DNA of 64,000 nucleotides from Solimonas terrae (GCF_011067135.1 NZ_JAAMOW010000008.1:62001-126000), one strand, 5' to 3'. Shown: positions 44,437-53,906, counted from the first letter of the stretch. The notes: generated by a model not told the origin, from the letters alone. A program made the numbers and translations.

Positions 44437-45284
44437 GCGAAGAAGTACAGGACGCGGTCGCCGAAGCCGAGACCGTACGCCTGCCCAAGGTTCATGGGCT
44501 GGCGATGGAGAAGATGCCGGAGGATCTGTACATTCCGCCGGATGCGATGGAGGTTTTCCTCGAAGCCTTCGAGGGGCCGCTCGATCTGCTGCTGTACCTG
44601 ATCCGCCGCCAGAATCTCAACATCCTCGACATTCCGGTCCTGAAGATCACCCAGCAGTACATCCAGTACATCGGTCTGATGCGCGACATGAAGCTCGAGC
44701 TCGCCGCCGAGTATCTGGTGATGGCGGCGCTGCTCGCCGAGATCAAGTCGCGCATCCTGCTGCCCAGGCCACCGCCGGACGAGGCGCAGGAACAGGGCGA
44801 TCCGCGCATGGAACTCGTGCGCCGCCTGCAGGAGTACGAGCGCTTCAAGAGCGCCGGCGAGGCCATCGAGAAGCTGCCGCGCATCGGTCGCGATCTGCAC
44901 CTGGCGCAGGCACGTCCGGAAGTGATCCCGACCACCGCGCAGCTGCCGATGCCGAGCCTGCGCGAACTGGTGCTGGCGTTCCGCGACATCATGGAACGCG
45001 CGGCGCTGTACAAGCATCACGAGATTTCACGTGAACCGCTGTCGGTGCGTGAACGCATGACCCACATCCTGTCGCGCATCCAGCAGGGTCCGGCGACGCT
45101 CGGCGAGCTGGTCGATCCCGAGGAGGGCCGGCTCGGTGTCGTCGTCTGTTTCCTCGCGATCCTCGAGATGGCGCGCTCGGCGATGCTGGACATCGAACAG
45201 GACAGCCCGTTCGCACCGCTGATGGTGATGCCGCCGCGCCCGCGCGCGGCTGCGGTCGACGAACTCGAAGGAGCAGACGCATGA
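44433..45284 (+). CDS. scpA: Segregation and condensation protein A
   Basis: Kleisin subunit of the SMC-ScpAB complex; bridges the SMC heads. 283 residues. The N-terminal family signature is FLEAFEGPLDLLLYLIRRQN, then ILDIPVLKITQQYIQYI and LAAEYLVMAALLAEIKSRIL. The C-terminal winged-helix region is TLGELVDPEEGRLGVVVCFL. An N-terminal extension of about 35 residues precedes the core, as in pseudomonads. ATG 44433 overlaps the GNAT stop; scpB starts inside its stop (ATGA). Confidence 0.95.
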   Translation: MSEEVQDAVAEAETVRLPKVHGLAMEKMPEDLYIPPDAMEVFLEAFEGPLDLLLYLIRRQNLNILDIPVLKITQQYIQYIGLMRDMKLELAAEYLVMAALLAEIKSRILLPRPPPDEAQEQGDPRMELVRRLQEYERFKSAGEAIEKLPRIGRDLHLAQARPEVIPTTAQLPMPSLRELVLAFRDIMERAALYKHHEISREPLSVRERMTHILSRIQQGPATLGELVDPEEGRLGVVVCFLAILEMARSAMLDIEQDSPFAPLMVMPPRPRAAAVDELEGADA

Positions 45285-46090
45285 ACGAACAGACCGACGC
45301 GCAAGCCGATCTCGACATCCAGAACACCGCCGATGCACGCATTGCGCAGCTCGACCGCATCCTCGAAGCCCTGCTGCTCGCCTCCGAGCAGCCGCTGCCG
45401 ACCGAGCAGCTGCAGCGCATGCTCGGCCACGATCTCGGCGTTACCCGGAAGGACATCCGTGATGCGCTGGCGCGGCTGTCGGAAGATCTGGAGTCGCGCG
45501 CCGCGGAGCTTTCCGAAGTCGCGAGCGGCTGGCGCATCCAGGTCAGGCGCGAATATGCCGAATGGGTTGCACGTCTGTATCAGGAAAAGCCGCCGCGCCT
45601 GTCGCGCGCGCTGCTCGAAACCCTGGCGCTGATCTGCTATCGACAGCCGGTGACGCGCGGCGAGATCGAGGACGTGCGCGGCGTGGCGATGTCGCCGAAC
45701 ATCATCCGCACGCTGCTGGATCGCGGCTGGATACGCGAAGTCGGTGTCAAGGAAGTGCCGGGCCGGCCTTCGTTGTTCGGCACCACGCATCAGCTGCTCG
45801 ACGATCTCAACCTGCGCTCGCTCGACGATCTGCCGTCACTGCCGGAAATCAAGGACGCGCAGCAGCTCGAAGCCGCCCTCGAAAGGCTGGGCGAGCAACT
45901 GCACGAAACGCCGGCACATCCGCTTGCCGATGGCGGTGACGACGCACATCCGCCGGTCCTGAGCGACGAGGATCTGGAGTTTTCGCCGGACGAGTTCCGC
46001 GACGAAGACTTCGATCTCGGCGACGAGGATGGGGACGACGCGGAAGACCTGCCGGACGCCGGCGAAGACGAGCCGCCGACCGTGCACTGA
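45281..46090 (+). CDS. scpB: Segregation and condensation protein B
   Basis: Winged-helix partner of ScpA in condensin. 269 residues. The two winged-helix domains contain RILEALLLASEQPLPTEQLQ, GWRIQVRREYAEWVARLYQE and PRLSRALLETLALICYRQPV, then TRGEIEDVRGVAMSPNIIRT and FGTTHQLLDDLNLRSLDDLP. The C-terminal 65 residues are very acidic (Asp/Glu-rich) and probably disordered. ATGA overlap with scpA. Then 266 bases run to rluB. Confidence 0.95.
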   Translation: MNEQTDAQADLDIQNTADARIAQLDRILEALLLASEQPLPTEQLQRMLGHDLGVTRKDIRDALARLSEDLESRAAELSEVASGWRIQVRREYAEWVARLYQEKPPRLSRALLETLALICYRQPVTRGEIEDVRGVAMSPNIIRTLLDRGWIREVGVKEVPGRPSLFGTTHQLLDDLNLRSLDDLPSLPEIKDAQQLEAALERLGEQLHETPAHPLADGGDDAHPPVLSDEDLEFSPDEFRDEDFDLGDEDGDDAEDLPDAGEDEPPTVH

Positions 46091-46356
46091 GCGCATTGGT
46101 CGTGACAGCGCCGACGGAGGGTTCCTGGGGCCTGTAACACTCGTGACATCGCCGTGGCCGAGTCCGCCTTGCCGCAGCGCAAGCAACGAGGTAGTGAGGT
46201 GTACGTGATGTACATGAGCCACGAGAGACGCAACGATGCGGCAAAACGGGCCGGATACCACGACAGCGACGCCATCGGCGTCGACAGGCACTAGGCGCCG
46301 CAAGCAGGGCGCGCGGCCATCACGGCTGCTGCGCAGGAACGTCGGGAGGACGTGCC

Positions 46357-47472
46357 GTGAGTGAAAGAATCCAGAAGTTTCTGGCAACGCTGGGTGTCGC
46401 ATCGCGCCGCGAAGTCGAGCGCATGGTCGAGGACGGCCGCATCGAAGTGAATGGCAAGCCGGCGGAGGCGGGCCAGCACATCGACCAGGACGACAAGGTG
46501 CGGATCGACGGGCGTTCGATCGCGATGCAACGCAAGGCCGAACCGGCACGCGTGCTGATCTACAAGAAGCGCACGGGCGAACTCGTCACCCGCGACGATC
46601 CGGAAGGTCGTCGCACGGTGTTCCGCAAGCTGCCGAAACTCGGCAGCGGTCGCTGGATCGCGATCGGTCGCCTCGACATCAATACCTCGGGCCTGCTGTT
46701 GTTCACCAATCACGGCGAGCTGGCGCGTCGTCTGACGCATCCGAGTTTCGAAGTGCCGCGCACCTACGCGGTCCGCATTCTCGGCACGGTCGACGATGCG
46801 GTGATCGCACGCTGGAAGGCCGGTGTCGAACTCGAAGACGGCAAGGCGAAATTCGAACGCGTCGAAGCGGGCGTCAACGAGGACGGCGAGGGCGCCAACC
46901 AGTGGTTCCACGTAACCGTGCGCGAGGGCCGCAACCGGCTCGTGCGGCGCCTGATCGAATCGCAGAAGCTGCAGGTCAGCCGCCTGATTCGCATCAGCTA
47001 CGGGCCGGTCGAGCTCGGTCGCGGGATCAAGTCCGGCACCGCGCGCGAAGCCACACCGGCCGAACTGCTGGCCTTGCTCGATGCGGTGCGCCTGAGCGAG
47101 GCCGATGCCGGACTCGATGCAGGGCGCAAACCCGTCCGCGGCGGCAAGTCGGGAGCGCGGCATGTTGCCGGCAAGCCACCAGCGCCACGCCGTCGCCGTG
47201 CCGACGATCGCGAGGAAGCCGATGACGGACGTCCGCGTCGCGCGTCGCGCGACGCGGTGCGTGCCGGCGCGAAGGCGCGCGATGCGCGTCCCGGACGTGC
47301 AAGCGGCGACGCTCGCCCGGCGTCGCGTTCGGGCGGCGGCAAATCGGCAGCGCCAGCGCGCGCGTCATCGCCGCGCAGTGCGGGGGCGGGAAAACCGGCA
47401 AGCCGACGCCGCGATGACCGACCGGCGAGCCCGCCGCAGAAGCCCAGGCGTCCGCCGCGCACGCGGCGCTGA
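46357..47472 (+). CDS. rluB: 23S rRNA pseudouridine(2605) synthase RluB with long basic tail
   Basis: Converts U2605 of 23S rRNA to pseudouridine. 371 residues from GTG 46357. The N-terminal S4 domain is RIQKFLATLGVASRREVERM. The catalytic motif is IAIGRLDINTSGLLLFTNHG with the Asp nucleophile, and VREGRNRLVRRLIESQKLQV follows. The catalytic part ends near residue 255; the remaining 115 residues are a low-complexity Arg/Ala/Pro/Gly/Ser tail, common in RluB of pseudomonads and likely binding RNA. It converges with yciK, eight bases between stops. Confidence 0.93.
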   Translation: MSERIQKFLATLGVASRREVERMVEDGRIEVNGKPAEAGQHIDQDDKVRIDGRSIAMQRKAEPARVLIYKKRTGELVTRDDPEGRRTVFRKLPKLGSGRWIAIGRLDINTSGLLLFTNHGELARRLTHPSFEVPRTYAVRILGTVDDAVIARWKAGVELEDGKAKFERVEAGVNEDGEGANQWFHVTVREGRNRLVRRLIESQKLQVSRLIRISYGPVELGRGIKSGTAREATPAELLALLDAVRLSEADAGLDAGRKPVRGGKSGARHVAGKPPAPRRRRADDREEADDGRPRRASRDAVRAGAKARDARPGRASGDARPASRSGGGKSAAPARASSPRSAGAGKPASRRRDDRPASPPQKPRRPPRTRR

Positions 47473-47479
47473 CAGGGCG

Positions 47480-48223
47480 CTAGAGTCGCTGGCCGCTGAC
47501 GCCGCGGCTGTCCGGACCGAGCAGCCACAGCAGTGCCGGTGTCGCCGTCTCCGGCAACGGTGATTCCTCGATCAGCTCGCCCGGGTAGCCTTTCAGACGC
47601 AGTTCGGTGCGCAGCGGACCGGGGTTGTAGCTGTTGATGCGCAGCTTCGGACTGGACTGCAGCTCGCTCGCCCACATCTGCGCCATCTGTTCGACGCCGG
47701 CCTTGGCGATGCCGTAGATGCCGGCGAAGGGTCGTGGTTCGCGGCCGCTGCGATCACTGGTGAACACGATCGACGCGTCGGCCGCCTTGCTCAGCAGCGG
47801 CAGGCAATGACGGGTGAGGGAATAGGCCGCCGTCAGATTGACCTGCAGGCTTTCGACCCACTCCTTGGGCTCGACGTCGTACAGCGGCGTGAAGGCCTTG
47901 AAGTGCGCGGCGCAATGCAGCAGGCCGTCGAGGCCGCCGAACTCGCGCTCGATCGTGCTCGCCAGTTCGAAGTAGTCGGCCCAGGTGGCACCGGCGAGAT
48001 TGAGCGGATAGATCGCGGCCGATCCGCCGGCTGCGCCGATCTGGTCGTAGACGGCTTCGAGCTTGCGGATCGTGCGACCGAGCAGGATCACGGTCGCGCC
48101 GTGTTGCGCGCAGGCCAGCGCCGTGACGCGGCCGAGGCCGTCGCCGGCACCGGTGATGAGGATGTGGCGGCCCTTGAGCAGATCGGCGGGCGGTGTGTAG
48201 GAGGCAGGCAGGGTCGCGGCCAT
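47480..48223 (-). CDS. yciK: Short-chain dehydrogenase YciK
   Basis: NAD(P)-dependent oxidoreductase of unknown substrate. 247 residues. The cofactor site is ILITGAGDGLGRVTALACAQ, with HGATVILLGR at the second strand; the NAG motif is replaced by HCAAHF (A-A). The catalytic Ser/Tyr/Lys appear in SIVFTSDRSGRE and YGIAKAG. The order mtaD-ubiG-mupP-yciK is known from Pseudomonas; here a GGDEF/EAL gene is inserted before it with a 37-base gap. Confidence 0.9.
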   Translation of the reverse strand: MAATLPASYTPPADLLKGRHILITGAGDGLGRVTALACAQHGATVILLGRTIRKLEAVYDQIGAAGGSAAIYPLNLAGATWADYFELASTIEREFGGLDGLLHCAAHFKAFTPLYDVEPKEWVESLQVNLTAAYSLTRHCLPLLSKAADASIVFTSDRSGREPRPFAGIYGIAKAGVEQMAQMWASELQSSPKLRINSYNPGPLRTELRLKGYPGELIEESPLPETATPALLWLLGPDSRGVSGQRL

Positions 48224-48260
48224 TGCGGCGTGTCGGCTCGTGAAAGTGGAAAAGAAGGAT

Positions 48261-49907
48261 TCAGACGGCGGCGCGTGGATGCAGCCAGCGCTCGACCGCT
48301 TGCGGTGTCAGGGCGGCGCGATAGCTGAGACCTTCGGCGTAGTCACCGCCCAGCGATTCGGCGAGCCGGTGTTGCGGTTCGCTGTCGACCGCCGAGGAAA
48401 CGACGCGCAGCTTCAGCAGGCGCAGCAGCTCCATGGTCTTCTGCAGGGCGTCCTGCGCCAGCGGTTCGCGCGCCGCGCGATCGATGATCCCCGGCGCGAG
48501 TCGGCACTCGTCGATCGGGTAGTACAGCGATGTCATGGCCGAGGCACCGGGTGCGCCGACGCCGGTCAGACACAGCTGGATGCCCGACTGGCGCAGCGCC
48601 GCCAGCTGTGCGCGCTGCGTGGCGTTGGCCTGCATCAGTGCGGCTTCGCTGAATTCGATGACCAGCGCCGAGCCCGGCAGGTCGTGCGACTGCAGCATGC
48701 GGCGGATCAGATCGACGAAGCCGAGTTCGCGCAGCGCCGCGTCGGGCAGACGCAGCACGAGTTGCAGATCGGTGGCGTCGCCGGCACGCCACCGCGACAG
48801 ATGGCCGAGGCCTTCGCGCAGCAGCCAGGTCGTCAGGCCGTGCACGAGACCGAGGCGATCCGGCAGATGCAGGAAGTCGGCTTCGGCGAGGCGGCCGCGC
48901 CGCGGATGCTCCCAGTACGGCAACAGACGCAGACGCCGCGGCAGGCCGTCGCGCAGCGGAATCTGCGGCTGGTACTCGTCGGCGAGGCCGTCGTTGTACA
49001 GGGCACCGTGCAGTTCGGCGATCAGGCGCGAGTTTTCGGTGCGGGCGTCGTCGAGCGAGGCTTCGTAAACCAGATAGTCGCGGCGCGCGGCGACGGCGGC
49101 GTACTTGGCGGTCTCTGCGTGACGCAAGAGGGTTTCGGCGTCGGGGCCGTGCATCGGATACAGCGCGATGCCGATGCTGGCGCGCAGCGAAAATGCGCTG
49201 CGCCCCATCGTGATCGGCACATCGAGGGCGAGCTGTACGCGGCTGGCGAGGTGACGCGCACCGGCTTCGTCCTGCGCCTGCGCCAGCACGATGCCGAAGT
49301 CGTCATGACCGAAGTGAGCCAGGGTGTCGTCGCTGTCGACCACGCTGCGCAGGCGTTCGCCCAGCTGCGAGATGTACTGGGCGGCGGCGGTTTCGCCGTG
49401 CGCCTGCGCGATCTCGTGATAGTGCTCGGTGGTCAGCACCAGCACCGCGAAGTTGCCGGGTTTGCGTGTCGGCTTGTTGATGCTGCGGTTGATCGCGCCG
49501 ATCAGCGTGTGCCGGTTCGGCAGGCCCATCGCGTGGCCGGCGACCGGTTGCCGGCTCAGCTCGTACTGCAGGCGATTGGCTTCATCACGCAACTCGCGGG
49601 TTTCGTCGAGCACCATCGCGCCGGCCTGATACGACATCACGCTGCCGATGTACTGGCCCCAGATCAGGAAGATCAGCGGCATCGCGTCGAGCGCCCACAA
49701 GGCCGGATTGCTCTGTTGCGTGGTCAGCAGACCGGCCCAGCTGTAGTCGCCCTGTTCGTACTGGCAGCTGAGCAGGGTCGCCGCGACGATCGTCAGTCCG
49801 GCGACCAGCAGGCCGAACCACGCGTAGCGATTGGCGCGCCCGCGCAGCAGCTGCGCCATCGTGTCGAGGCTTTGCAGGCCGCCTTGTGCCGGAGAGCGCC
49901 AGCTCAT
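48261..49907 (-). CDS. Membrane protein with degenerate GGDEF and EAL domains
   Basis: Probably a non-catalytic c-di-GMP-related regulator. 548 residues. Two membrane segments (about 28-48 and 70-92) are followed by a GGDEF-like domain in which the signature is GHDDF (LAHFGHDDFGIVL), and an EAL-like domain from about residue 300. In the latter the EAL motif is missing (LRLLPYWEHPRRGRLAE), the Glu-containing loop reads FSEAALMQ, the DDFGTG motif becomes TGVGAPGAS, and AEGVE becomes SSAVD. All metal and substrate residues are therefore lost. It overlaps the mupP stop (ATGA) and lies before yciK. The fold is retained and could bind nucleotide or protein partners. Confidence 0.88.
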   Translation of the reverse strand: MSWRSPAQGGLQSLDTMAQLLRGRANRYAWFGLLVAGLTIVAATLLSCQYEQGDYSWAGLLTTQQSNPALWALDAMPLIFLIWGQYIGSVMSYQAGAMVLDETRELRDEANRLQYELSRQPVAGHAMGLPNRHTLIGAINRSINKPTRKPGNFAVLVLTTEHYHEIAQAHGETAAAQYISQLGERLRSVVDSDDTLAHFGHDDFGIVLAQAQDEAGARHLASRVQLALDVPITMGRSAFSLRASIGIALYPMHGPDAETLLRHAETAKYAAVAARRDYLVYEASLDDARTENSRLIAELHGALYNDGLADEYQPQIPLRDGLPRRLRLLPYWEHPRRGRLAEADFLHLPDRLGLVHGLTTWLLREGLGHLSRWRAGDATDLQLVLRLPDAALRELGFVDLIRRMLQSHDLPGSALVIEFSEAALMQANATQRAQLAALRQSGIQLCLTGVGAPGASAMTSLYYPIDECRLAPGIIDRAAREPLAQDALQKTMELLRLLKLRVVSSAVDSEPQHRLAESLGGDYAEGLSYRAALTPQAVERWLHPRAAV

Positions 49908-50596
49908 GAGCGCAAGCAGCCGGCGAGTTCCTGCGGCGAACGCGCGATGTAGTCGGCGCCCCAGCTGTCGATCGGTCCGTCGGCGCCCAGATAACCCCAG
50001 TCGGCAGCGACCGTGATCATGCCGGCCGCGCGTCCGGCGGTGATGTCACGCTTGTCGTCGCCGACATACCAGCACTCGGTCGGCGCCAGCGACAGCAGCT
50101 CGCAGGCGTGCAGCAGCGAGTCGGGTGCCGGCTTGGCGCGGGCAACCTGATCGGCGCTGACCGCGCACGCCGCCTGCCGATCGAGATGCAGACCGGCGAG
50201 CAGCGGCGTCGTCAGCCAGGCCGGCTTGTTGGTGACGATGCCCCAGCGCGCGCCGCTGGCTGCGATTGCCGCGAACAGCACGTCCATGCCGTCGAACAGA
50301 CGCGACTGGCGCGTCAGGTTGGCGCGATACAGTTCCAGGAAGCGATCGCGGCGGGCCGGAAAATCGGCGTGCTCGGGTGTGATCTGCAGGGCCTTGCCGA
50401 GCAGGCCGCGCGCACCGGCCGAAGCCACCGGCCGGTAGTCGGCCAGCGGCAGCGGCGGCCGGCCCAGCTCTGCGCGTACCAGATTGGCGGCATGGCCAAG
50501 GTCCGGTGCGGTGTCGACCAGCGTGCCGTCGAGGTCGAACAGCACGGCCCTGGGCACGCTGCGCGTGATCGGGTGATCGGGGCTGGCCATGTTCAT
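49904..50596 (-). CDS. mupP: HAD phosphatase, probably MupP (MurNAc-6-phosphate phosphatase)
   Basis: Cytoplasmic HAD-IA phosphatase. 230 residues. Motif I AVLFDLDGTLVDTAPDLGHA, motif II WGIVTNKPAW, and motifs III/IV KPAPDSLLHACELL and YVGDDKRDITAGRAAGM are complete. By sequence alone it would be called phosphoglycolate phosphatase (Gph). Its place between ubiG and yciK is that of Pseudomonas MupP, which removes the phosphate of MurNAc-6-P in peptidoglycan recycling, so MupP is preferred. ATG 50596 overlaps the ubiG stop (ATGA). No amgK or murU is seen in the window. Confidence 0.78.
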   Translation of the reverse strand: MNMASPDHPITRSVPRAVLFDLDGTLVDTAPDLGHAANLVRAELGRPPLPLADYRPVASAGARGLLGKALQITPEHADFPARRDRFLELYRANLTRQSRLFDGMDVLFAAIAASGARWGIVTNKPAWLTTPLLAGLHLDRQAACAVSADQVARAKPAPDSLLHACELLSLAPTECWYVGDDKRDITAGRAAGMITVAADWGYLGADGPIDSWGADYIARSPQELAGCLRS

Positions 50597-51312
50597 GCGG
50601 GTCGCCGGCAGTGCATGAAGTAATTGATGTCGAGATCGTCGCTCAGGCGCGCCGATTTCAGGATCGGGTTGTATCGCAGGCCCTTGACGCCCAGCACATC
50701 GAGGCCGGCATGGCGCGCCCAGCCGTCGAGCTCGGACGGACGGATGAACTTCTCGTATTCGTGAGTACCGCGCGGCACGAGGTTCATGACGTATTCGGCG
50801 CCGACCACGGCCAGCGCGAAGGCCTTGGGATGACGGTTGATCGTCGAGAAGATCACGTCGCCACCGGGTTTGACCAGCTGCGCGCAGGCGGTGATCACCG
50901 ATGCCGGCTCCGGCACGTGTTCGAGCATTTCCATGCAGCACACCAGATCGAAGCTCGCCGGCTGTTCGGCGGCCAGTGCCTCGGCGGCGATCCGCCGGTA
51001 CTCGGGCCGGCGTCCGGATTCGAGTGCGTGCAGCGTCGCGACATCAATCAGCTCGGCCGCCATGTCGATCCCCAGTACGGCGGCGCCTTCGGCGCACAGC
51101 GCCTCGCTGAGCAGGCCGCCGCCACAGCCGACATCGAGCGCGCGCTTGCCGTCGAGGCCGCCGACGCATTGCTCGACATAGCGCACGCGTGGCGGGTTGA
51201 TCTGATGCAAGGTCGCCATCTCGCCACGCGGGTCCCACCAGCGCGAGGCGAGGCGATCGAAGTTGGCGATTTCGCGAGCGTCGACGTTGGCGCTGGCGTG
51301 TTTGCTGGTCAT
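50593..51312 (-). CDS. ubiG: Ubiquinone biosynthesis O-methyltransferase UbiG
   Basis: SAM-dependent methyltransferase for both O-methylation steps of ubiquinone synthesis. 239 residues from ATG 51312. Family hallmarks: REIANFDRLASRWWDPRGEM, ALDVGCGGGLLSEALCAEGA (SAM site), CMEMLEHVPEPASVI, and FSTINRHPKAFALAVVGAEY, the membrane-association loop. The ATG overlaps the mtaD stop (ATGA); its stop overlaps the mupP start. Confidence 0.96.
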   Translation of the reverse strand: MTSKHASANVDAREIANFDRLASRWWDPRGEMATLHQINPPRVRYVEQCVGGLDGKRALDVGCGGGLLSEALCAEGAAVLGIDMAAELIDVATLHALESGRRPEYRRIAAEALAAEQPASFDLVCCMEMLEHVPEPASVITACAQLVKPGGDVIFSTINRHPKAFALAVVGAEYVMNLVPRGTHEYEKFIRPSELDGWARHAGLDVLGVKGLRYNPILKSARLSDDLDINYFMHCRRPA

Positions 51313-52622
51313 GGGCGGATCTTCCGTTGCCATTCGGCGGCGCGCGCGATTGCCGCCGCTTCGTCGATGGTGGTGAGCTGGCGGTTGCGCAGCAGCGCGC
51401 GGCCGGCAACGAACACGTCGCTGACCTGATCGCGGCCGGCAGCGTAGACGATCTGCGACAGCACGTTGTAGACCGGCTGGGTCGCGCTGGCGCTCAGATC
51501 GATCGCGATGCAATCGGCGGATTTGCCGGCGAGCAACGAGCCGATCTCGCTGTCGAGGCCAAGTGCCCTGGCGCCGGCCAGCGTCGCCATCTTCAGTGCC
51601 GCCGGTGCGGCAAGTGCTGCCGGATTGCCGCCGACCGCCTTGGCGAGCAGCGCGGCGCTGCGCATTTCACCGAGCAGGTCGAGGTCGTTGTTGCTCGCGG
51701 CGCCATCGCTGCCGATACCGACGTTGACGCCGGCGCGCAGCAGCTTGTCGACCGGACAGAAGCCGCTCGCCAGTTTCAGATTCGATTCCGGGCAATGAGC
51801 GATGTGCACGCCATGCCGCGCCGCGTCGTCGATTTCCTCGTCGGTCAGCTGCGTCATGTGCACGGCGATGAAATCCGGACCGAGCAGTTCCAGATCACGC
51901 AGTCGCGCCCACGGCCGCTTGCCGGTACTGGCGATTGCGGTTTCGATCTCGTGTGCGGTTTCATGCACGTGCATGTGGATGCCGATGCCGAGTTCGTTGG
52001 CGTACTGGCGCACTTTCAGCAGCGGTGCGTCGGACACGGTGTACGGCGCGTGCGGCGCGAACACGGTGCGGATCAGCGGTTCGCTGCGAAGCTGGTCGTG
52101 CAGAGCGAGACCCTTGTGGATGTAGTCGTCGGCACCGCTGCCCCAGGCAGTCGGAAAGTCGAACACGATCAGGCCGACGCTGGCCCGCAGGCCGGCTTCA
52201 CGGGCGACGCGCGCGGTTGCGTCCGGGAAGAAGTACATGTCGTTCACGCAGGTCGTGCCGCCGCGGATCATCTCGGCGAAGGCCAGACGCAGGCCGTCTT
52301 CGCAGAAGCCGGAACTGACGTGCGCGCCTTCGGCGGGCCAGATGTGGTTCTGCAACCAGTCCATCAGCGGCAGGTCGTCGGCGATGCCGCGCAGCAGGCT
52401 CATCGCCGCATGGGTGTGCAGATTGACGAATCCTGGCAGCAGCGCGTGTTGCGGCAACTCGATGGTCTGGCGTGGCGCGTAACGTGCCCGCGCCTCGCCC
52501 AGCGGCAGCACGGCGACGATGCGCCCGCCATCGGCAAGCAGCGCATGGTCTTCGAGAACCACGCCTTCGGGTTCGATCGGCACCAGCCAGCGCGGCGCGA
52601 GCAGCAGGTCTACGGTCTGCAT
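51309..52622 (-). CDS. mtaD: 5-methylthioadenosine/S-adenosylhomocysteine deaminase
   Basis: Zn amidohydrolase that deaminates methylthioadenosine and S-adenosylhomocysteine. 437 residues from ATG 52622. Metal-binding residues: HTHAAM (LLPGFVNLHTHAAMSLLRG), HMHVHE (third His), the His in FIAVHMTQ and Asp in GSDGAASNND. The substrate Glu is in HMHVHETAHEIE. It is divergent from mtnA, with 61 bases between the two starts. In pseudomonads the MtaD product enters the pathway that ends with MtnA, so the pair forms a salvage unit. It is the first gene of the operon mtaD-ubiG-mupP-GGDEF/EAL-yciK. Confidence 0.93.
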   Translation of the reverse strand: MQTVDLLLAPRWLVPIEPEGVVLEDHALLADGGRIVAVLPLGEARARYAPRQTIELPQHALLPGFVNLHTHAAMSLLRGIADDLPLMDWLQNHIWPAEGAHVSSGFCEDGLRLAFAEMIRGGTTCVNDMYFFPDATARVAREAGLRASVGLIVFDFPTAWGSGADDYIHKGLALHDQLRSEPLIRTVFAPHAPYTVSDAPLLKVRQYANELGIGIHMHVHETAHEIETAIASTGKRPWARLRDLELLGPDFIAVHMTQLTDEEIDDAARHGVHIAHCPESNLKLASGFCPVDKLLRAGVNVGIGSDGAASNNDLDLLGEMRSAALLAKAVGGNPAALAAPAALKMATLAGARALGLDSEIGSLLAGKSADCIAIDLSASATQPVYNVLSQIVYAAGRDQVSDVFVAGRALLRNRQLTTIDEAAAIARAAEWQRKIRP

Positions 52623-52683
52623 GACGGATTTGAAAAGAAGGCAAGGGTAGAATTCGGGTCCGCGAAGTTTAACCGAGCCCTTC

Positions 52684-53712
52684 ATGTCCGCCGTCAAGAC
52701 CAGCGTCGCGCGCGTCGAATCCGTCACACCGATCGTCTGGAAGGGCACGCATCTGGCGCTGCTCGACCAGCGCGTGCTGCCGGGCGAGCTGTGCTATCTC
52801 GACTGCCGCAGCGCCGAGGACGTCGCCGCGGCGATTCACGGCATGGCGGTGCGCGGTGCGCCGGCGATCGGAATTGCCGCCGCCTACGGGCTGGTGCTGG
52901 CCCTGCGCGACAATGCGGCGGCGATGCCCGCGGCGGTCGCGACGCTGGCTGCATCACGGCCGACTGCGGTCAATCTGCGCTGGGCCCTGGAGCGCATGCA
53001 GCGCCAATGGGAACAGCACGCCGATGTCGGCCTGCTCGAAGCCGAGGCGATCCGCATCCACCAGGAAGACCTCGCGCAGAACCTGCAGATGGGCGCTTTC
53101 GGCGCGGCGCTGATCGCGCCCGGCGCGCAGATCGTCACCCACTGCAATACCGGTGCGCTGGCAACCGGCGGGCACGGGACGGCGCTCGGCGTGATCCGCA
53201 CCGCATACGCACAGGGTCGCGTCGTGCGTGTCTACAACACCGAGACCAGGCCCTGGTTGCAGGGCGCGCGACTGACCGCCTGGGAACTGCAGCAGGAGGG
53301 CATCCCGGCAAAGCTGGTTGCCGACGGCGCGGTTGCCCATCTGATGAGCCGTGAGAAGATCGATTGGGTGATCGTCGGTGCCGACCGCATTGCCGCCAAC
53401 GGCGACACGGCGAACAAGATCGGCACCTATGCGCTGGCGGTCGCCGCGCGTCGTCATGGCGTCAAGTTCATGGTCGTGGCGCCGAGCGGGACCTTCGATC
53501 TGCATTGCCCGGACGGGGCGCACATTCCGATCGAGGAACGGGCGGCTGCGGAGCTGACCGAGTTCCGCGGCGCGGCGATTGCGCCGGCCGGCTTCGATGC
53601 CTTCAATCCGGTGTTCGACGTCACGCCGGCGGCGCTGATCGACGCCATCGTCTGCGAGCGCGGCGTGATCGAAAAGCCGACGCGGGAGCGGGTGCTTCCG
53701 GTCCTCAGCTGA
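52684..53712 (+). CDS. mtnA: S-methyl-5-thioribose-1-phosphate isomerase
   Basis: Isomerises methylthioribose-1-phosphate to methylthioribulose-1-phosphate in methionine salvage; also acts on 5-deoxyribose-1-P in some organisms. 342 residues. Catalytic Cys is in [20 protein letters not shown] and catalytic Asp in [34 protein letters not shown] and [19 protein letters not shown] fit the aIF2B-like isomerase family. A TAGAAT hexamer at 52648-52653 is a likely -10, giving a leader of about 25 bases. It is upstream of gyrA, as in Pseudomonas. Confidence 0.95.
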   Translation: MSAVKTSVARVESVTPIVWKGTHLALLDQRVLPGELCYLDCRSAEDVAAAIHGMAVRGAPAIGIAAAYGLVLALRDNAAAMPAAVATLAASRPTAVNLRWALERMQRQWEQHADVGLLEAEAIRIHQEDLAQNLQMGAFGAALIAPGAQIVTHCNTGALATGGHGTALGVIRTAYAQGRVVRVYNTETRPWLQGARLTAWELQQEGIPAKLVADGAVAHLMSREKIDWVIVGADRIAANGDTANKIGTYALAVAARRHGVKFMVVAPSGTFDLHCPDGAHIPIEERAAAELTEFRGAAIAPAGFDAFNPVFDVTPAALIDAIVCERGVIEKPTRERVLPVLS

Positions 53713-53770
53713 GCGGTAAAGTCAAGTCGCGCGGCGGTGCCGAAAATCGGTGCCAAGCCCGTGTTCGTGT

Positions 53771-53880
53771 TACAATTTCGCGTCAAAACAAGAGCTGCAT
53801 CGAGCGCCTTCGGCGGCTGCATTTTCCGCCATTCGAAACTGCATTGACGATCCTTAGATACGGCCCCGCGCGAGCGGGGC
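53771..53880 (+). promoter_or_regulatory. gyrA leader with candidate -10 and hairpin
   Basis: TACAAT at 53771-53776 is a plausible -10 (the -35 is weak). A 7-bp hairpin GCCCCGC-GCGA-GCGGGGC at 53863-53880 lies in the leader without a T run. The leader would be about 125 bases. Confidence 0.4.
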
Positions 53881-53906
53881 AGATGCCCGAATTGTGACCG
53901 AGCTCC

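Noticed and set aside
46199-46294. Small frame of about 30 residues (MYMSHERRNDAAKRAGYHD...) before rluB with GAGG upstream
   Set aside because: No family, very short, no further support; the 266-base gap otherwise shows nothing recognisable.
53863-53880. Hairpin before gyrA as a terminator or riboswitch
   Set aside because: No T run and no known riboswitch motif; recorded only as part of the leader.
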